From: Mycolicibacter heraklionensis
GTDB lineage: Bacteria > Actinomycetota > Actinomycetes > Mycobacteriales > Mycobacteriaceae
DNA length: 64,000 nt
Direction of reading: 5' to 3'
Assembly: GCA_001673575.1 (NCBI GenBank)
Contig: LZME01000037.1
Location: 1-64,000, forward strand
Shown: in pieces, positions 17,788 to 25,445 of the stretch
Numbering within the stretch: the first letter of the stretch is position 1
Layout: every line of letters starts with the position of its first letter
Program-made: the position numbers and the translations under genes
The notes under the pieces: generated by a model
Databases searched by the model: none
Told to the model about the DNA's origin: nothing
Seen by the model: the letters and a program-made list of their open reading frames with translations, nothing else

Positions 17788-18861
17788 GTGAGCCTGAGTC
17801 TCGGAATCGTGGGGTTGCCCAACGTTGGTAAGTCGACCCTGTTCAACGCGCTGACACACAACGATGTGTTGGCCGCCAACTACCCGTTCGCGACGATCGA
17901 GCCGAACGAGGGCGTGGTGCCGCTGCCCGACCCCCGGCTGACCAAGCTGGCCGAGATCTTCGGCTCCGAGCGGATTCTGCCGGCGCCGGTGACGTTCGTC
18001 GACATCGCCGGCATCGTCAAGGGCGCCTCGGAGGGGGCCGGTCTGGGCAACAAGTTCCTGGCCAACATCCGTGAGTGCGACGCCATCTGTCAGGTGGTGC
18101 GGGTCTTCGCCGACGACGACGTGGTGCACGTCGACGGCAAGGTGGACCCCGAGGCCGACATCGAGGTGATCGCCACCGAGCTGATCCTGGCCGACATGCA
18201 GACCCTGGAGAAGGCGGTCCCGCGGCTGGAGAAGGAAGCCCGCAACAACAAGGACCGCAAGCCCATGCACGAGGCCGCGGTGGCCGCCGCGGCGATCCTC
18301 GACACCGGCAAGACCCTGTTCGCCGCCGGTGTGGATACCGCGCCGCTGCGCGAGCTGAACCTGCTGACCACCAAGCCGTTTCTGTATGTGTTCAACGCCG
18401 ACGAGTCGGTGCTCACCGATGCCGCGCGGGTCGCCGCGCTGCGCGAGCTGGTGGCCCCGGCCGACGCGGTGTTCCTCGACGCCAAGATCGAAGCCGAACT
18501 CGCCGAGCTTGATGACGAGTCGGCGATGGAGCTACTGGAGTCGATCGGGCAGAGCGAGCGCGGCCTGGATGCGTTGGCGCGGGCCGGTTTTCACACCCTG
18601 AAGTTGCAGACCTACCTGACCGCCGGGCCCAAGGAAGCGCGGGCCTGGACCATCCACCAAGGCGACACCGCGCCCAAGGCGGCCGGGGTGATTCACACCG
18701 ACTTCGAGAAGGGCTTCATTAAAGCCGAGGTGGTCTCCTACGACGACCTGGTCGAGGCCGGATCGATGGCCGCCGCCAAGTCCGCCGGCAAGGTGCGCAT
18801 GGAGGGCAAGGACTACGTCATGGCGGATGGGGACGTGGTGGAGTTCCGGTTCAACGTGTAG
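17788..18861 (+). CDS. ychF: Ribosome-binding ATPase YchF (OBG family)
   Basis: 357 residues, the universal OBG-family P-loop protein that prefers ATP over GTP and binds ribosomes. GLPNVGKST (residues 9-17) is the P-loop. [21 protein letters not shown] is switch II/G3 (DxxG type) and the C-terminal TGS domain ends [18 protein letters not shown]. The Rv1112 orthologue. Its 3' end is duplicated in degenerate form twice further downstream (19858-19890 and 20697-20729), marking it as an insertion site. Confidence 0.97.
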   Translation: MSLSLGIVGLPNVGKSTLFNALTHNDVLAANYPFATIEPNEGVVPLPDPRLTKLAEIFGSERILPAPVTFVDIAGIVKGASEGAGLGNKFLANIRECDAICQVVRVFADDDVVHVDGKVDPEADIEVIATELILADMQTLEKAVPRLEKEARNNKDRKPMHEAAVAAAAILDTGKTLFAAGVDTAPLRELNLLTTKPFLYVFNADESVLTDAARVAALRELVAPADAVFLDAKIEAELAELDDESAMELLESIGQSERGLDALARAGFHTLKLQTYLTAGPKEARAWTIHQGDTAPKAAGVIHTDFEKGFIKAEVVSYDDLVEAGSMAAAKSAGKVRMEGKDYVMADGDVVEFRFNV

Positions 18862-18886
18862 CGGCAGAAGAAGGCGTAGCCACGTC

Positions 18887-19831
18887 ATGGGAAGACTAGA
18901 GGAGGCGCTGCGCGTAGCCGGGGAGCTGGTGACGGACATCGAGCTCAAACGTCTGAGCGCCGCTGAGATCGTGTTGAAGGCGAGCGGGTTGGCCCGACTG
19001 GTGGGGCACGAGGCTTTAGCCGAGTTCCTTTATTACGAGCGAAACGGTTATCCCTCGGACGGTTCCGCGAACGAATGGGTAGGTCGCGCCGGACGATGGT
19101 CGATTGACACCGAGGGCAAGTTCTTCTTCCAGCCGATCGCCAAGGTCGAAGCCAATCGCGCAGGCGCCCAGGAGTCACTCGAGGCATTGCGGGGCGGCGG
19201 CAATTATTCCGGCGATCACGTCGCGATCGCCGCCCGAGAGCATGATCAGCGCATCATTTCCGCTAGGACAGCGATCGCCGCGTTGTCTGGCATTTGTGGA
19301 CAGGTCGTCGCCACCATCTACGACATGGTGGTTGAGATCTATCACGAACTGCTGTTCAGCGAGTTGCAGGCAACGCTGTTTGCCGAAACGCAGACAAGGG
19401 TCGATGGGGCGCTGTCGGCTGCAAGCGGCTCCGCCCTCGACAAAATCGAGCGTGTCTCGGACCGGCTTCGCGACGGTGATCCGGAGTCCGTCAGTCAGGC
19501 GCTGACGACGTGTCGGCGGCTGATCGACTCCTGCGCTGATCACGTCTTCCCTGCGCAGGAAGGGCCGTACTCGGTTAGTGACGAGGTCACGTTGACCGTG
19601 GGGCAGCAGCAGGTTCTGAACCGCTTGCAGGCATACACCCACCAGTGCGGCATCACTAAGAGTCGTCGAGATCGACTTCGGCGCACCCTCTCTGATCTCT
19701 ACGGACGGTGTTCTACAGGAACGCACGCAGAAGTCACTGTCGATGAAGCTCGTTTCATCTTCCTCCAGACCTATATCGCGTTAGGGGAGATTCTGACCCT
19801 GGTAGGCAGCAGCGAGCCACTGGATTCGTAA
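18887..19831 (+). CDS. AbiTii-like domain protein, putative defence factor
   Basis: A 314-residue protein starting at ATG 18887, 10 nt behind AGAAGAAGG. Residues about 20-60 (SAAEIVLKASGLARLVGHEA, then LAEFLYYERNGYP) resemble the AbiTii domain found at the N-terminus of proteins linked to abortive phage infection (pattern of hydrophobic helix, then a W/F-x-x-x-E-x-NGY turn). The C-terminal 200 residues are helical and unrecognised. GC and codon use are lower than in ychF. It lies directly behind ychF and is followed by a degenerate ychF 3' end, so it looks acquired. The defence role is inferred from the domain and the setting. Confidence 0.55.
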   Translation: MGRLEEALRVAGELVTDIELKRLSAAEIVLKASGLARLVGHEALAEFLYYERNGYPSDGSANEWVGRAGRWSIDTEGKFFFQPIAKVEANRAGAQESLEALRGGGNYSGDHVAIAAREHDQRIISARTAIAALSGICGQVVATIYDMVVEIYHELLFSELQATLFAETQTRVDGALSAASGSALDKIERVSDRLRDGDPESVSQALTTCRRLIDSCADHVFPAQEGPYSVSDEVTLTVGQQQVLNRLQAYTHQCGITKSRRDRLRRTLSDLYGRCSTGTHAEVTVDEARFIFLQTYIALGEILTLVGSSEPLDS

Positions 19832-19857
19832 GGCGTGACCGAGTGTTCGGCAACCAC

Positions 19858-19890
19858 CTGGTGGGGTTCCGGTTCGGATCAACGTCTACG
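19858..19890 (+). repeat. Degenerate copy of the ychF 3' end (first)
   Basis: CTGGTGGGGTTCCGGTTC (19858-19875) matches ychF 18835-18852 at 16 of 18 bases. After a 5-base insertion, AACGTCTA (19881-19888) matches AACGTGTA before the ychF stop. It lies between the AbiTii-like gene and the GNAT gene. It is weaker than the copy at 20697. Confidence 0.5.
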
Positions 19891-19987
19891 TCGAAGTAGG
19901 GCCTGCGTACTGTGGTGGGGGAGCGTCCCGCAGGTTCGCTCACGGCTGAGAGCATCCATCATCGAGCGTCGATATGGTTGCGGTGTG

Positions 19988-20581
19988 ATGGATATATTCA
20001 GCGGTACCGACGGCGCATCTAGTACGGCTGCTGAGTTTTCGTTGATAGCCGTTGACCCGGGTGAACTCGAAAACGTGACGTTTGTGGCGCCGATGCACAT
20101 GCGAGCGTGGAAAGACTGCTATGGCAAGTTCGTTCCCCACCAGCACCTCACCAGTCAATACAACGCATACGCTTTCCAGCTCGGACACCAAGAGCTGATT
20201 AGAGAAGGCTTTACGATGTGGCTAGCCAAGTCGGGTCAGCAGCCGGTGGGGCTGGCCATCTTTGGTCCTGACCCGAAAGATGAGAGCCGAGGGAAAATTG
20301 ACTCTCTCTATGTCGATCCGGATTGGCAGGGCCGCGGTGTCGGAAGCGGCCTGTACGACGAGGTCCTTGGCCAGCTTGACTTCCCGGTAATAGTTCTGGA
20401 TTGCGCTGCGCGAAATCTCAGCGGGCGAACTTTCTGGGAACACCGTGGTTTCCGTGCGGTGGGGCCAGGCCAAGCCTATTCAATCCCGGGCTACGGTGAT
20501 CTCGATGTCATCCGGTACAAACTCGACAATCGCCCTGGCTCCGTGACCGCGTCTTGCGCCGAGCCTCCCAGTAGCGCTTAG
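19988..20581 (+). CDS. GNAT family N-acetyltransferase
   Basis: A 197-residue GNAT enzyme. Motif A is visible as SLYVDPDWQGRGVGSGLYDE (acetyl-CoA pyrophosphate loop Q/RxxGxG), followed by motif B with NLSGRTFWEHRGFRAVG. The acceptor substrate is unknown. ATG 19988 is preferred over the in-frame GTG just before it (19985). Base composition is lower in GC than in the core genes nearby. It lies between two degenerate ychF tails in the block behind ychF. Confidence 0.8.
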   Translation: MDIFSGTDGASSTAAEFSLIAVDPGELENVTFVAPMHMRAWKDCYGKFVPHQHLTSQYNAYAFQLGHQELIREGFTMWLAKSGQQPVGLAIFGPDPKDESRGKIDSLYVDPDWQGRGVGSGLYDEVLGQLDFPVIVLDCAARNLSGRTFWEHRGFRAVGPGQAYSIPGYGDLDVIRYKLDNRPGSVTASCAEPPSSA

Positions 20582-20696
20582 TCGCCAGTGTTGCTGCCGA
20601 ACCAGTCTGTTGGCGATGGCGACTTACCAGTTACGTGCCCCGTATACCTGTGAGCCTGAGATACCCGAGCTGCTGCAGTGCCCGCGGGGAGGAAAC

Positions 20697-20729
20697 GGGG
20701 ATTTGGTCGAGTTTCGGTCCAACGTGCAG
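20697..20729 (+). repeat. Degenerate copy of the ychF 3' end (second), att-like
   Basis: Thirty-three bases matching ychF 18829-18861 at 27 positions. In frame it would read GDLVEFRSNVQ against [14 protein letters not shown] in ychF, and most differences fall in third or wobble positions. The stop codon TAG has become CAG. This is a relic of the coding end, not a chance match. Confidence 0.75.
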
Positions 20730-20770
20730 GATGGGTGAGCTAGATTGAGCCTTCACGGAATACATGTGGT

Positions 20771-21139
20771 TTAGGTGCACGGCGGCTGGCGGGAATCATC
20801 CTTAGTTCCCGACCCGAGCCGCTGGCCCATTTGGTGAACTACATGCTTAGTCCAACCGCTCTCGTTAACAAATGAGCGCAGTCGCTCTTCGCATCCCTCG
20901 GCGAGCGACTTTCGGTGGGATGTCGAGGCGACAAAGTCGCGGACGATCATGGTGTGGATATCCGACTCCATGGGGGTGTAGTCAAGGGTGCTGCCAGGCG
21001 AGGCCCAGCCAAAGTAGGCAACTGAAGTCACCGTAGACAACAGTGCTGCCCCTATCAGCGCGAGGTCTCCGTATGTCACATCTGTCAACTCTGATACTTG
21101 GTTGCAGAGACCGGGGAGTGAGTCGTTTGGCTGGTTCAT
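20771..21139 (-). CDS. 122-residue hypothetical protein
   Basis: An ORF with ATG 21139 behind a GAGAG stretch on the minus strand. One hydrophobic stretch (about 24-48, GDLALIGAALLSTVTSVAYF) could be a membrane segment. The rest is polar with a helix around SLAEGCEERLRSFVNESGW. It is not recognised. It lies alone in a lower-GC accessory stretch, and the evidence that it is a gene is only moderate. Confidence 0.4.
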   Translation of the reverse strand: MNQPNDSLPGLCNQVSELTDVTYGDLALIGAALLSTVTSVAYFGWASPGSTLDYTPMESDIHTMIVRDFVASTSHRKSLAEGCEERLRSFVNESGWTKHVVHQMGQRLGSGTKDDSRQPPCT

Positions 21140-21562
21140 CTCTCAAGTGTGGTCCTGCTTCTCTTGGATAGGGTGGGCGATCTATTCGGCCTCGCCGCGG
21201 TTGACTAGCCAAGAGGGGTCAGTGTCCTGACTCGGACCGGATTCAACACGGTGAGCGTCGGGCTTCGTCAGTCCGAGCAGAGGAAGAGCATTGCTTTGCC
21301 GGGTGGCCTAGTGGGCGACGACTCTGCGGATACCGCGTGTCCCTCGTCGCCCTTTTCGGCTCCAGAGCTCACTCGAAATGCGTACGTGGGGACGTCCACG
21401 CCGGATGCCTGCGACGGTCGACCGTCCGTGGAGGCTTGCCACTGCGGAAAAGCCATGGGGTTTCGGTAGACACGTAGTTTGGTTCTGCTCAATGAATGGC
21501 AGCCGCTTTCGCGGGATACTGCCCCTAGGGCGCCATGGGAGTGCCGGAGGCAGGCGGCACGC
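21140..21562. other. 423-bp region without a convincing gene
   Basis: Only short ORFs on both strands with no ribosome binding site, no recognisable family and poor composition. It contains some small dyads such as GACGGTCGACCGTC (21415-21428). It is probably decayed or non-coding spacer between the block behind ychF and the arr gene. Confidence 0.4.
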
Positions 21563-21973
21563 TCAGTTGATGATGACGTCGATTCCCTCTGCCCGCATCG
21601 CCGCCAAGCGATCACGCCATTCCTGAAGGGCTTCGGGTGTCAGGCGTGGCCAATCGTGGATCTCTTCGACGACGCGCAGGGGTTCGCTGCTGCGGTAGGA
21701 GCGGGTCGGATTGCCGGGGAACTTCTTGTCGGTGACGTTCGGATCGTTCTCGTACTCTCCGGTCGGTTCGACCCGATACACCCGTGGCGTGCCCTCGCCG
21801 GCGGCGAGTTCCGCGGCCAGCCCGGCACCGTCGCGTAGGGCAGTGAAATAGATGTGGTTCATGACGATCTCGGGCCGGTAGTTGGAACGGAAGCCCGCGA
21901 GGAGTAGGTCTCCAATTGCCAGTTCGGCTTTGGTGCCGTGGAAGAACGGGCCGTCGTCGTCGATCGCATTCAT
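21563..21973 (-). CDS. arr: NAD+--rifampin ADP-ribosyltransferase (Arr)
   Basis: 136 residues, full length for Arr enzymes, which move ADP-ribose from NAD+ to the C23 hydroxyl of rifamycins. PFFHGTKAELAIGDLL opens the fold; TDKKFPGNPTRSYR and EPLRVVEEIHDW are hallmarks. His12, Tyr42 and Asp77 keep the 30- and 35-residue spacing of the M. smegmatis Arr triad (His19, Tyr49, Asp84). ATG 21973. It is divergent from a GNAT-nucleotidyltransferase fusion, with only 51 bp between starts. Confidence 0.95.
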   Translation of the reverse strand: MNAIDDDGPFFHGTKAELAIGDLLLAGFRSNYRPEIVMNHIYFTALRDGAGLAAELAAGEGTPRVYRVEPTGEYENDPNVTDKKFPGNPTRSYRSSEPLRVVEEIHDWPRLTPEALQEWRDRLAAMRAEGIDVIIN

Positions 21974-22024
21974 CGGCTCAAGGGTATCGACTCGCGGCTG
22001 CACTAGGCCGGTAGCCTGGCGTCG

Positions 22025-23236
22025 GTGCGGATTCGAGAGTGCGACGGCCCGGCCGAATATCCCCGGCTGGTGGCGATCTGGCGTAGCGCCGTCGAGGCGA
22101 CGCACGACTTTCTGGCAGAAGCCGACCGCGCGGCCATCGAAAGCCAGCTGGCGGACAAGTACTTTCCCGGGGTTCGTCTCACCGTCGCTGAAATCGTCGG
22201 TGAGCCGGTGGGTTTCGCCGGCACGGCGGGGGAGAACCTGGAGATGTTGTTCGTCCACGCCGATGCTCGCGGCCACGGCGTCGGGACAGCCCTGCTCGAT
22301 CACGCGATCGCCGAGCAGCAGGTCCGTCGGGTGGACGTCAACGAGCAGAATGAGCAGGCGATTGAGTTCTACGTGCGACGCGGTTTCGTCGTCACGGGGC
22401 GCAGCGAGCTTGACGATGCGGGCCGGCCATACCCGTTGCTGCACATGGAGGCACTGCTCGCATCGGTCCTGAGCTATCTGGACCAGCACCGGCCGGGAGA
22501 TCTGGTCGGGGCCTATCTCTACGGTTCGGCGGCAACCTCCGGGCTGCGCCCGGACAGCGATATCGATCTACTGGTCCTCACGCGCACCCCGCTGTCGGAA
22601 GCCGAGCGGGCGTCGCTGGTTTCCATGCTGCTCAGTGTGTCCGGGTGGCGCGGGCACGCCACCCAATTCCCCGAGGTCGCCGACCGTCGACCGCTGGAAC
22701 TGACAAGCCTCGCCGTGGCCGACCTTGCCCCGCTGCCGCAGACACCCCGGCGCGACTTCCAATTCGGCGAATGGCTGCGCGCGGAGCTGCTGGACGGACA
22801 TGTCCCGCTCGCGGTTTCCGATCCCGATGTGATCGTGCTGCTGGCCACCGCCCAAAGCGCTCACCGGGTGCTGCGCGGCCAGGCGCTCGACGCTCTCGTC
22901 GCTCCGGTACCGTCCGAGCTTCTCCGGCACGCCCAGCTCGCATTGCTGCCCGAGCTCCTGAACGACCCGGCGGGGGAGGAGCGGTTCTTCCTGCTGACCC
23001 TGGCCCGCATGCTGGTCACGATCGAGACCGGGCAGATCGTCGCCAAGGACGTTGCCGCGCAACGGGTCGCACCGAGATTGACCGGACGCGATCGTGCGCT
23101 GCTGGAGCTCGCCGGGCGCGACTATCTCGGGCTTGTCCATGTCGATTGGCGCGACCACTACGACCACGTCGTGGCGCTGGTACCGACGCTGGTGGGCCTG
23201 ATCCGACAGGCTGCCGGCATTGCGTCGAGCGATTAA
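22025..23236 (+). CDS. GNAT acetyltransferase fused to AadA-type aminoglycoside nucleotidyltransferase
   Basis: One uninterrupted 403-residue ORF from GTG 22025. Residues 1-140 are a YjaB-like GNAT domain (AIWRSAVEATHDFL, acetyl-CoA loop ARGHGVGTALLDHAI at 81-95, then DVNEQNEQAIEFY). Residues 141-403 equal a complete AadA-type ANT(3'')/(9) enzyme in length (263): GSAATSGLRPDSDIDLLVL at 168-186 with the metal ligands Asp179 and Asp181, a Glu at 225, FGEW at 247-250 and ARMLVTIETGQIVAKDVAAQ. Residue 141 is a Met, the natural start of the second domain, so this is probably a fusion of two adjacent genes. Probable action on aminoglycosides; the substrates are unproven. Confidence 0.85.
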   Translation: MRIRECDGPAEYPRLVAIWRSAVEATHDFLAEADRAAIESQLADKYFPGVRLTVAEIVGEPVGFAGTAGENLEMLFVHADARGHGVGTALLDHAIAEQQVRRVDVNEQNEQAIEFYVRRGFVVTGRSELDDAGRPYPLLHMEALLASVLSYLDQHRPGDLVGAYLYGSAATSGLRPDSDIDLLVLTRTPLSEAERASLVSMLLSVSGWRGHATQFPEVADRRPLELTSLAVADLAPLPQTPRRDFQFGEWLRAELLDGHVPLAVSDPDVIVLLATAQSAHRVLRGQALDALVAPVPSELLRHAQLALLPELLNDPAGEERFFLLTLARMLVTIETGQIVAKDVAAQRVAPRLTGRDRALLELAGRDYLGLVHVDWRDHYDHVVALVPTLVGLIRQAAGIASSD

Positions 23237-23325
23237 ATCGCGATCTACAACCAGGTTCGGCAGCCGCTGTTAGGCTCCGAAAAAGTGGGCGAAAAGTTGG
23301 CCCAACTGTCGCGATGGAGAAGAAA

Positions 23326-23652
23326 ATGCGAGGTCAACGAATTGCAAGATTGGCGGGATTGTTAGCTGGCGGTGCGATGGTGCTCGCGGGACCGGCCTGC
23401 GCCGATCCGGCGAGCGGCAGGTACCACGTCACCGGGCAAGGCCTGCAGGACGATTTCTACTGGGAGCTCAGCTCATGCGGTCCGGACTGCCTGACCATTG
23501 CGCCGTCGGGACAGCTGCGCAGGCAAGGCGGTGCGTGGGCGGGCACCACGACCGGCGGCTGTAAGACCACGCTCAACGAGCCTTCGCTTACCGGCACCTA
23601 TCAGTGCCCGATGCTTCCACCGATCGACATCACGTTGGTCAGCGCCGGCTGA
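23326..23652 (+). CDS. Secreted protein with signal peptide, unknown function
   Basis: 108 residues from ATG 23326, just behind GGAGAAG; an in-frame ATG at 23314 is possible. Residues 1-26 form a Sec signal (RR, then LAGLLAGGAMVLAGPACA), with likely cleavage after ACA and before DPASGRY. GPAC is not a good lipobox. The mature part has four cysteines (SCGPDC, GGCK, YQCP), consistent with disulfides. This is a common mycobacterial small secreted type of unknown role. It stands alone on the plus strand behind the resistance genes. Confidence 0.7.
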   Translation: MRGQRIARLAGLLAGGAMVLAGPACADPASGRYHVTGQGLQDDFYWELSSCGPDCLTIAPSGQLRRQGGAWAGTTTGGCKTTLNEPSLTGTYQCPMLPPIDITLVSAG

Positions 23653-23724
23653 AACTGGAGCGCGGTGGTTCCTTAGCGGTCTCGGCGTGGCAACGCAGGG
23701 GCCCGGTCGCGGCGCTAGGGTTGT

Positions 23725-24072
23725 GTGGTGGTCGCATCCGATGACCCTCAGAAGGATCTCGCGCAGCGTGAGGCAGAGATTTTGCGGCGTGAGCGAGTCG
23801 CTGACGAACGAGATCGCATCGCTGACGAGCGAGACCAGATCGCAGACGCTCGCGAAGAGGACGCAGACCATCGAGAGGCGCGTGCCGACGAGCGTGAGGG
23901 AACGACTGCACAGCGCGAGCGCGAGCGACTGCAACGGGTCGACGACTTGGTGGAGCGGCGGGAAGCCGAGGCTAGGCGGGAGAACGCCGAAGTCAGACGT
24001 GCGATGGCCCAGTCCCGACGAGATCTGGAGAATCTGCCGAGATCACCCATTTGGCCGCCCCGATCACGCTGA
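23725..24072 (+). CDS. Small charged coiled-coil protein
   Basis: 115 residues from GTG 23725. Almost half the chain is an imperfect 7-residue repeat (ERVADERDRIADERDQIADA and onward to about residue 60) with alternating acidic and basic residues. This predicts a long single helix or parallel coiled coil, followed by a second charged helix. There are no catalytic motifs. Similar ADERD-repeat proteins are known in actinobacteria, without an assigned function. A TAGGGT hexamer at 23716-23721 may be the -10. Confidence 0.65.
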   Translation: MVVASDDPQKDLAQREAEILRRERVADERDRIADERDQIADAREEDADHREARADEREGTTAQRERERLQRVDDLVERREAEARRENAEVRRAMAQSRRDLENLPRSPIWPPRSR

Positions 24073-24095
24073 TCGAAATCAGCGCGGCGTGAGGA

Positions 24096-24449
24096 CTACC
24101 AGATGACGGCGAGCCCCGCGGCCGTCAGGGCTAGGGCGCCTGCGGCGTAGAACAGCGCGCGAGGGGCTTCCCCGCCAGACTTGCGCTGCCGGGCCCGGCC
24201 GATGCCCAGCACGGCACCGAGGGCGATCAGGATCACCAGCTTGATCTCGATCTTGGGGTAACTGAGCACCACACCGGCGGGCCAGGGCGCGGCCAGCGCC
24301 AGTCCGGTCAGCAGCGACAGCACCACGCCGTAGTCCATCACCGGGGTGAGCTGGAAGCGCCGTGCCGCGGCTTCGGCGATCAAAGCACCGAACGTCACCG
24401 CGAATCCGACGATGTGCAGCAGAACTATTACGTGCCGTAGTACCTCCAC
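24096..24449 (-). CDS. Small integral membrane protein
   Basis: 117 residues with four hydrophobic segments (RHVIVLLHIVGFAVTFGALI, YGVVLSLLTGLALAAPW, KLVILIALGAVLGIG, ALFYAAGALALTAAGLAVI). The histidine early in TM1 and the overall layout recall the CopD/DUF2214-like membrane families, but no motif is decisive. GTG 24449 (VEVLRHVIV) is chosen because it removes a non-conserved polar extension. Divergent from the OsmC gene at 24553. Confidence 0.65.
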   Translation of the reverse strand: MEVLRHVIVLLHIVGFAVTFGALIAEAAARRFQLTPVMDYGVVLSLLTGLALAAPWPAGVVLSYPKIEIKLVILIALGAVLGIGRARQRKSGGEAPRALFYAAGALALTAAGLAVIW

Positions 24450-24552
24450 GTCGCTCAGGCTAGCCCCTGGCGGCGGCAAATGGTATTCCTTCGGGCGACC
24501 TGGTGGTCGCGTCGTTCGCTGAGCTGTCACCGGGGTCTCTACCCTTACCGGC

Positions 24553-25065
24553 ATGACTTCTTCGACAACTCGCCTGGCAGCCGTCGTCGCCGCCACCAGT
24601 GACCCGGCCGCCGCCGACCCCGCCGGCTCCCAGGTCGTGTTCCGTGCTTCGGCCGTCGCGCACGACGCGGTGGCCAGCACCATCACCATGGGGCGCTACA
24701 GCGTCGAGGTCGACGAACCGCCGGCGCTCGGCGGTGAGAACACCGCCCCCAACCCGGTCGAGTACTACTTGGGGTCGCTGCTGTCCTGTCAGGTGGTCAC
24801 CTGGCGGTACTGGGCCGAGAAGCTGGGTATCGCGGTCGACGAGATCACCGGCCGCGCCGAGGGAGACCTCGACGTGCGCGGGTTCTTCGGCCTGGACGAC
24901 TCGGTGCGCCCCGGCTTCAAGGAGGTGCGGGTGGTCGTCACCGTGACCGGCCCGGAAACCGAGGAGCGGTACCGGGAACTGCACGAGGTGGTCGAAAAGC
25001 ACTGCCCGGTACTGGATTTGACCACTAACGTCACTCCGGTGCGCAGCACGCTGGAAATCGGGTAG
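24553..25065 (+). CDS. OsmC family peroxiredoxin-like protein
   Basis: 170 residues. The two redox cysteines of the OsmC/Ohr fold are Cys79 (GSLLSCQVV) and Cys151 (EKHCPVLD), and GGENTAPNPVEYYLGSLLSC is the family signature. These proteins reduce organic or fatty-acid hydroperoxides. The first 25 residues are low in complexity and may be trimmed if a later start is used. A monooxygenase gene follows after 5 bp, so the two are probably co-transcribed. Confidence 0.92.
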   Translation: MTSSTTRLAAVVAATSDPAAADPAGSQVVFRASAVAHDAVASTITMGRYSVEVDEPPALGGENTAPNPVEYYLGSLLSCQVVTWRYWAEKLGIAVDEITGRAEGDLDVRGFFGLDDSVRPGFKEVRVVVTVTGPETEERYRELHEVVEKHCPVLDLTTNVTPVRSTLEIG

Positions 25066-25070
25066 CGGCC

Positions 25071-25391
25071 ATGATCTTCATCGTCGTCAAGTTCGCGGTC
25101 AAGCCGGAGTGGGCCGAGCGCTGGCCGCAGCTGGTGGCCGGCTTCACCGAGGCCACCCGTGCCGAGCCGGGCAACCTGTGGTTCGACTGGTCGCGCAGCC
25201 TGGAGGACCCGAACGAGTACGTGCTCGTCGAGGCTTTCCGCGACGGCGACGCCGGCGGCGCGCACGTCAACAGCGACCACTTCAAGCAGGCCATGGCCGA
25301 CATGCCGCAGGCGCTGGTGTCGACGCCGAAGATCATCAGCCAGCAGATCGACGCGACGGACTGGTCAGTGATGGGCGAGCTCACCGTCTAG
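25071..25391 (+). CDS. ABM-domain (YgiN-like) monooxygenase
   Basis: 106 residues of the antibiotic-biosynthesis-monooxygenase fold, a cofactor-free dimeric ferredoxin-like barrel. The signature is GNLWFDWSRSLEDPNEYVLV, then EAFRDGDAGGAHVNSDHFKQ with the usual His. It starts 5 bp behind the OsmC gene, which suggests a joint role in oxidative or quinone stress, though the substrate is not known. Confidence 0.88.
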   Translation: MIFIVVKFAVKPEWAERWPQLVAGFTEATRAEPGNLWFDWSRSLEDPNEYVLVEAFRDGDAGGAHVNSDHFKQAMADMPQALVSTPKIISQQIDATDWSVMGELTV

Positions 25392-25443
25392 CGATTTGGG
25401 CGCGATAACTCCCGCTGAGCGGGCGAAACCGCGCCGAAATCGC
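25391..25443. terminator. Bidirectional terminator-like nested hairpin
   Basis: Outer arms GCGATTTGGGCGCG (25391-25404) and CGCGCCGAAATCGC (25430-25443) pair with one mismatch. An inner hairpin CCCGCT-G-AGCGGG occupies 25411-25423. It fills the gap between two convergent stops (25391 and 25446), a natural place for a two-way terminator. Confidence 0.7.
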
Positions 25444-25445
25444 AG

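Noticed and set aside
21268..21615. 115-codon minus-strand frame between the hypothetical gene and arr
   Set aside because: No RBS, overlaps the arr 3' end, unnatural composition and no family resemblance.
22025..23236. Possibility that the GNAT-AadA ORF is two genes
   Set aside because: No stop codon or frame change lies between the domains; a separate internal start at 22445 remains possible in addition to the fusion.
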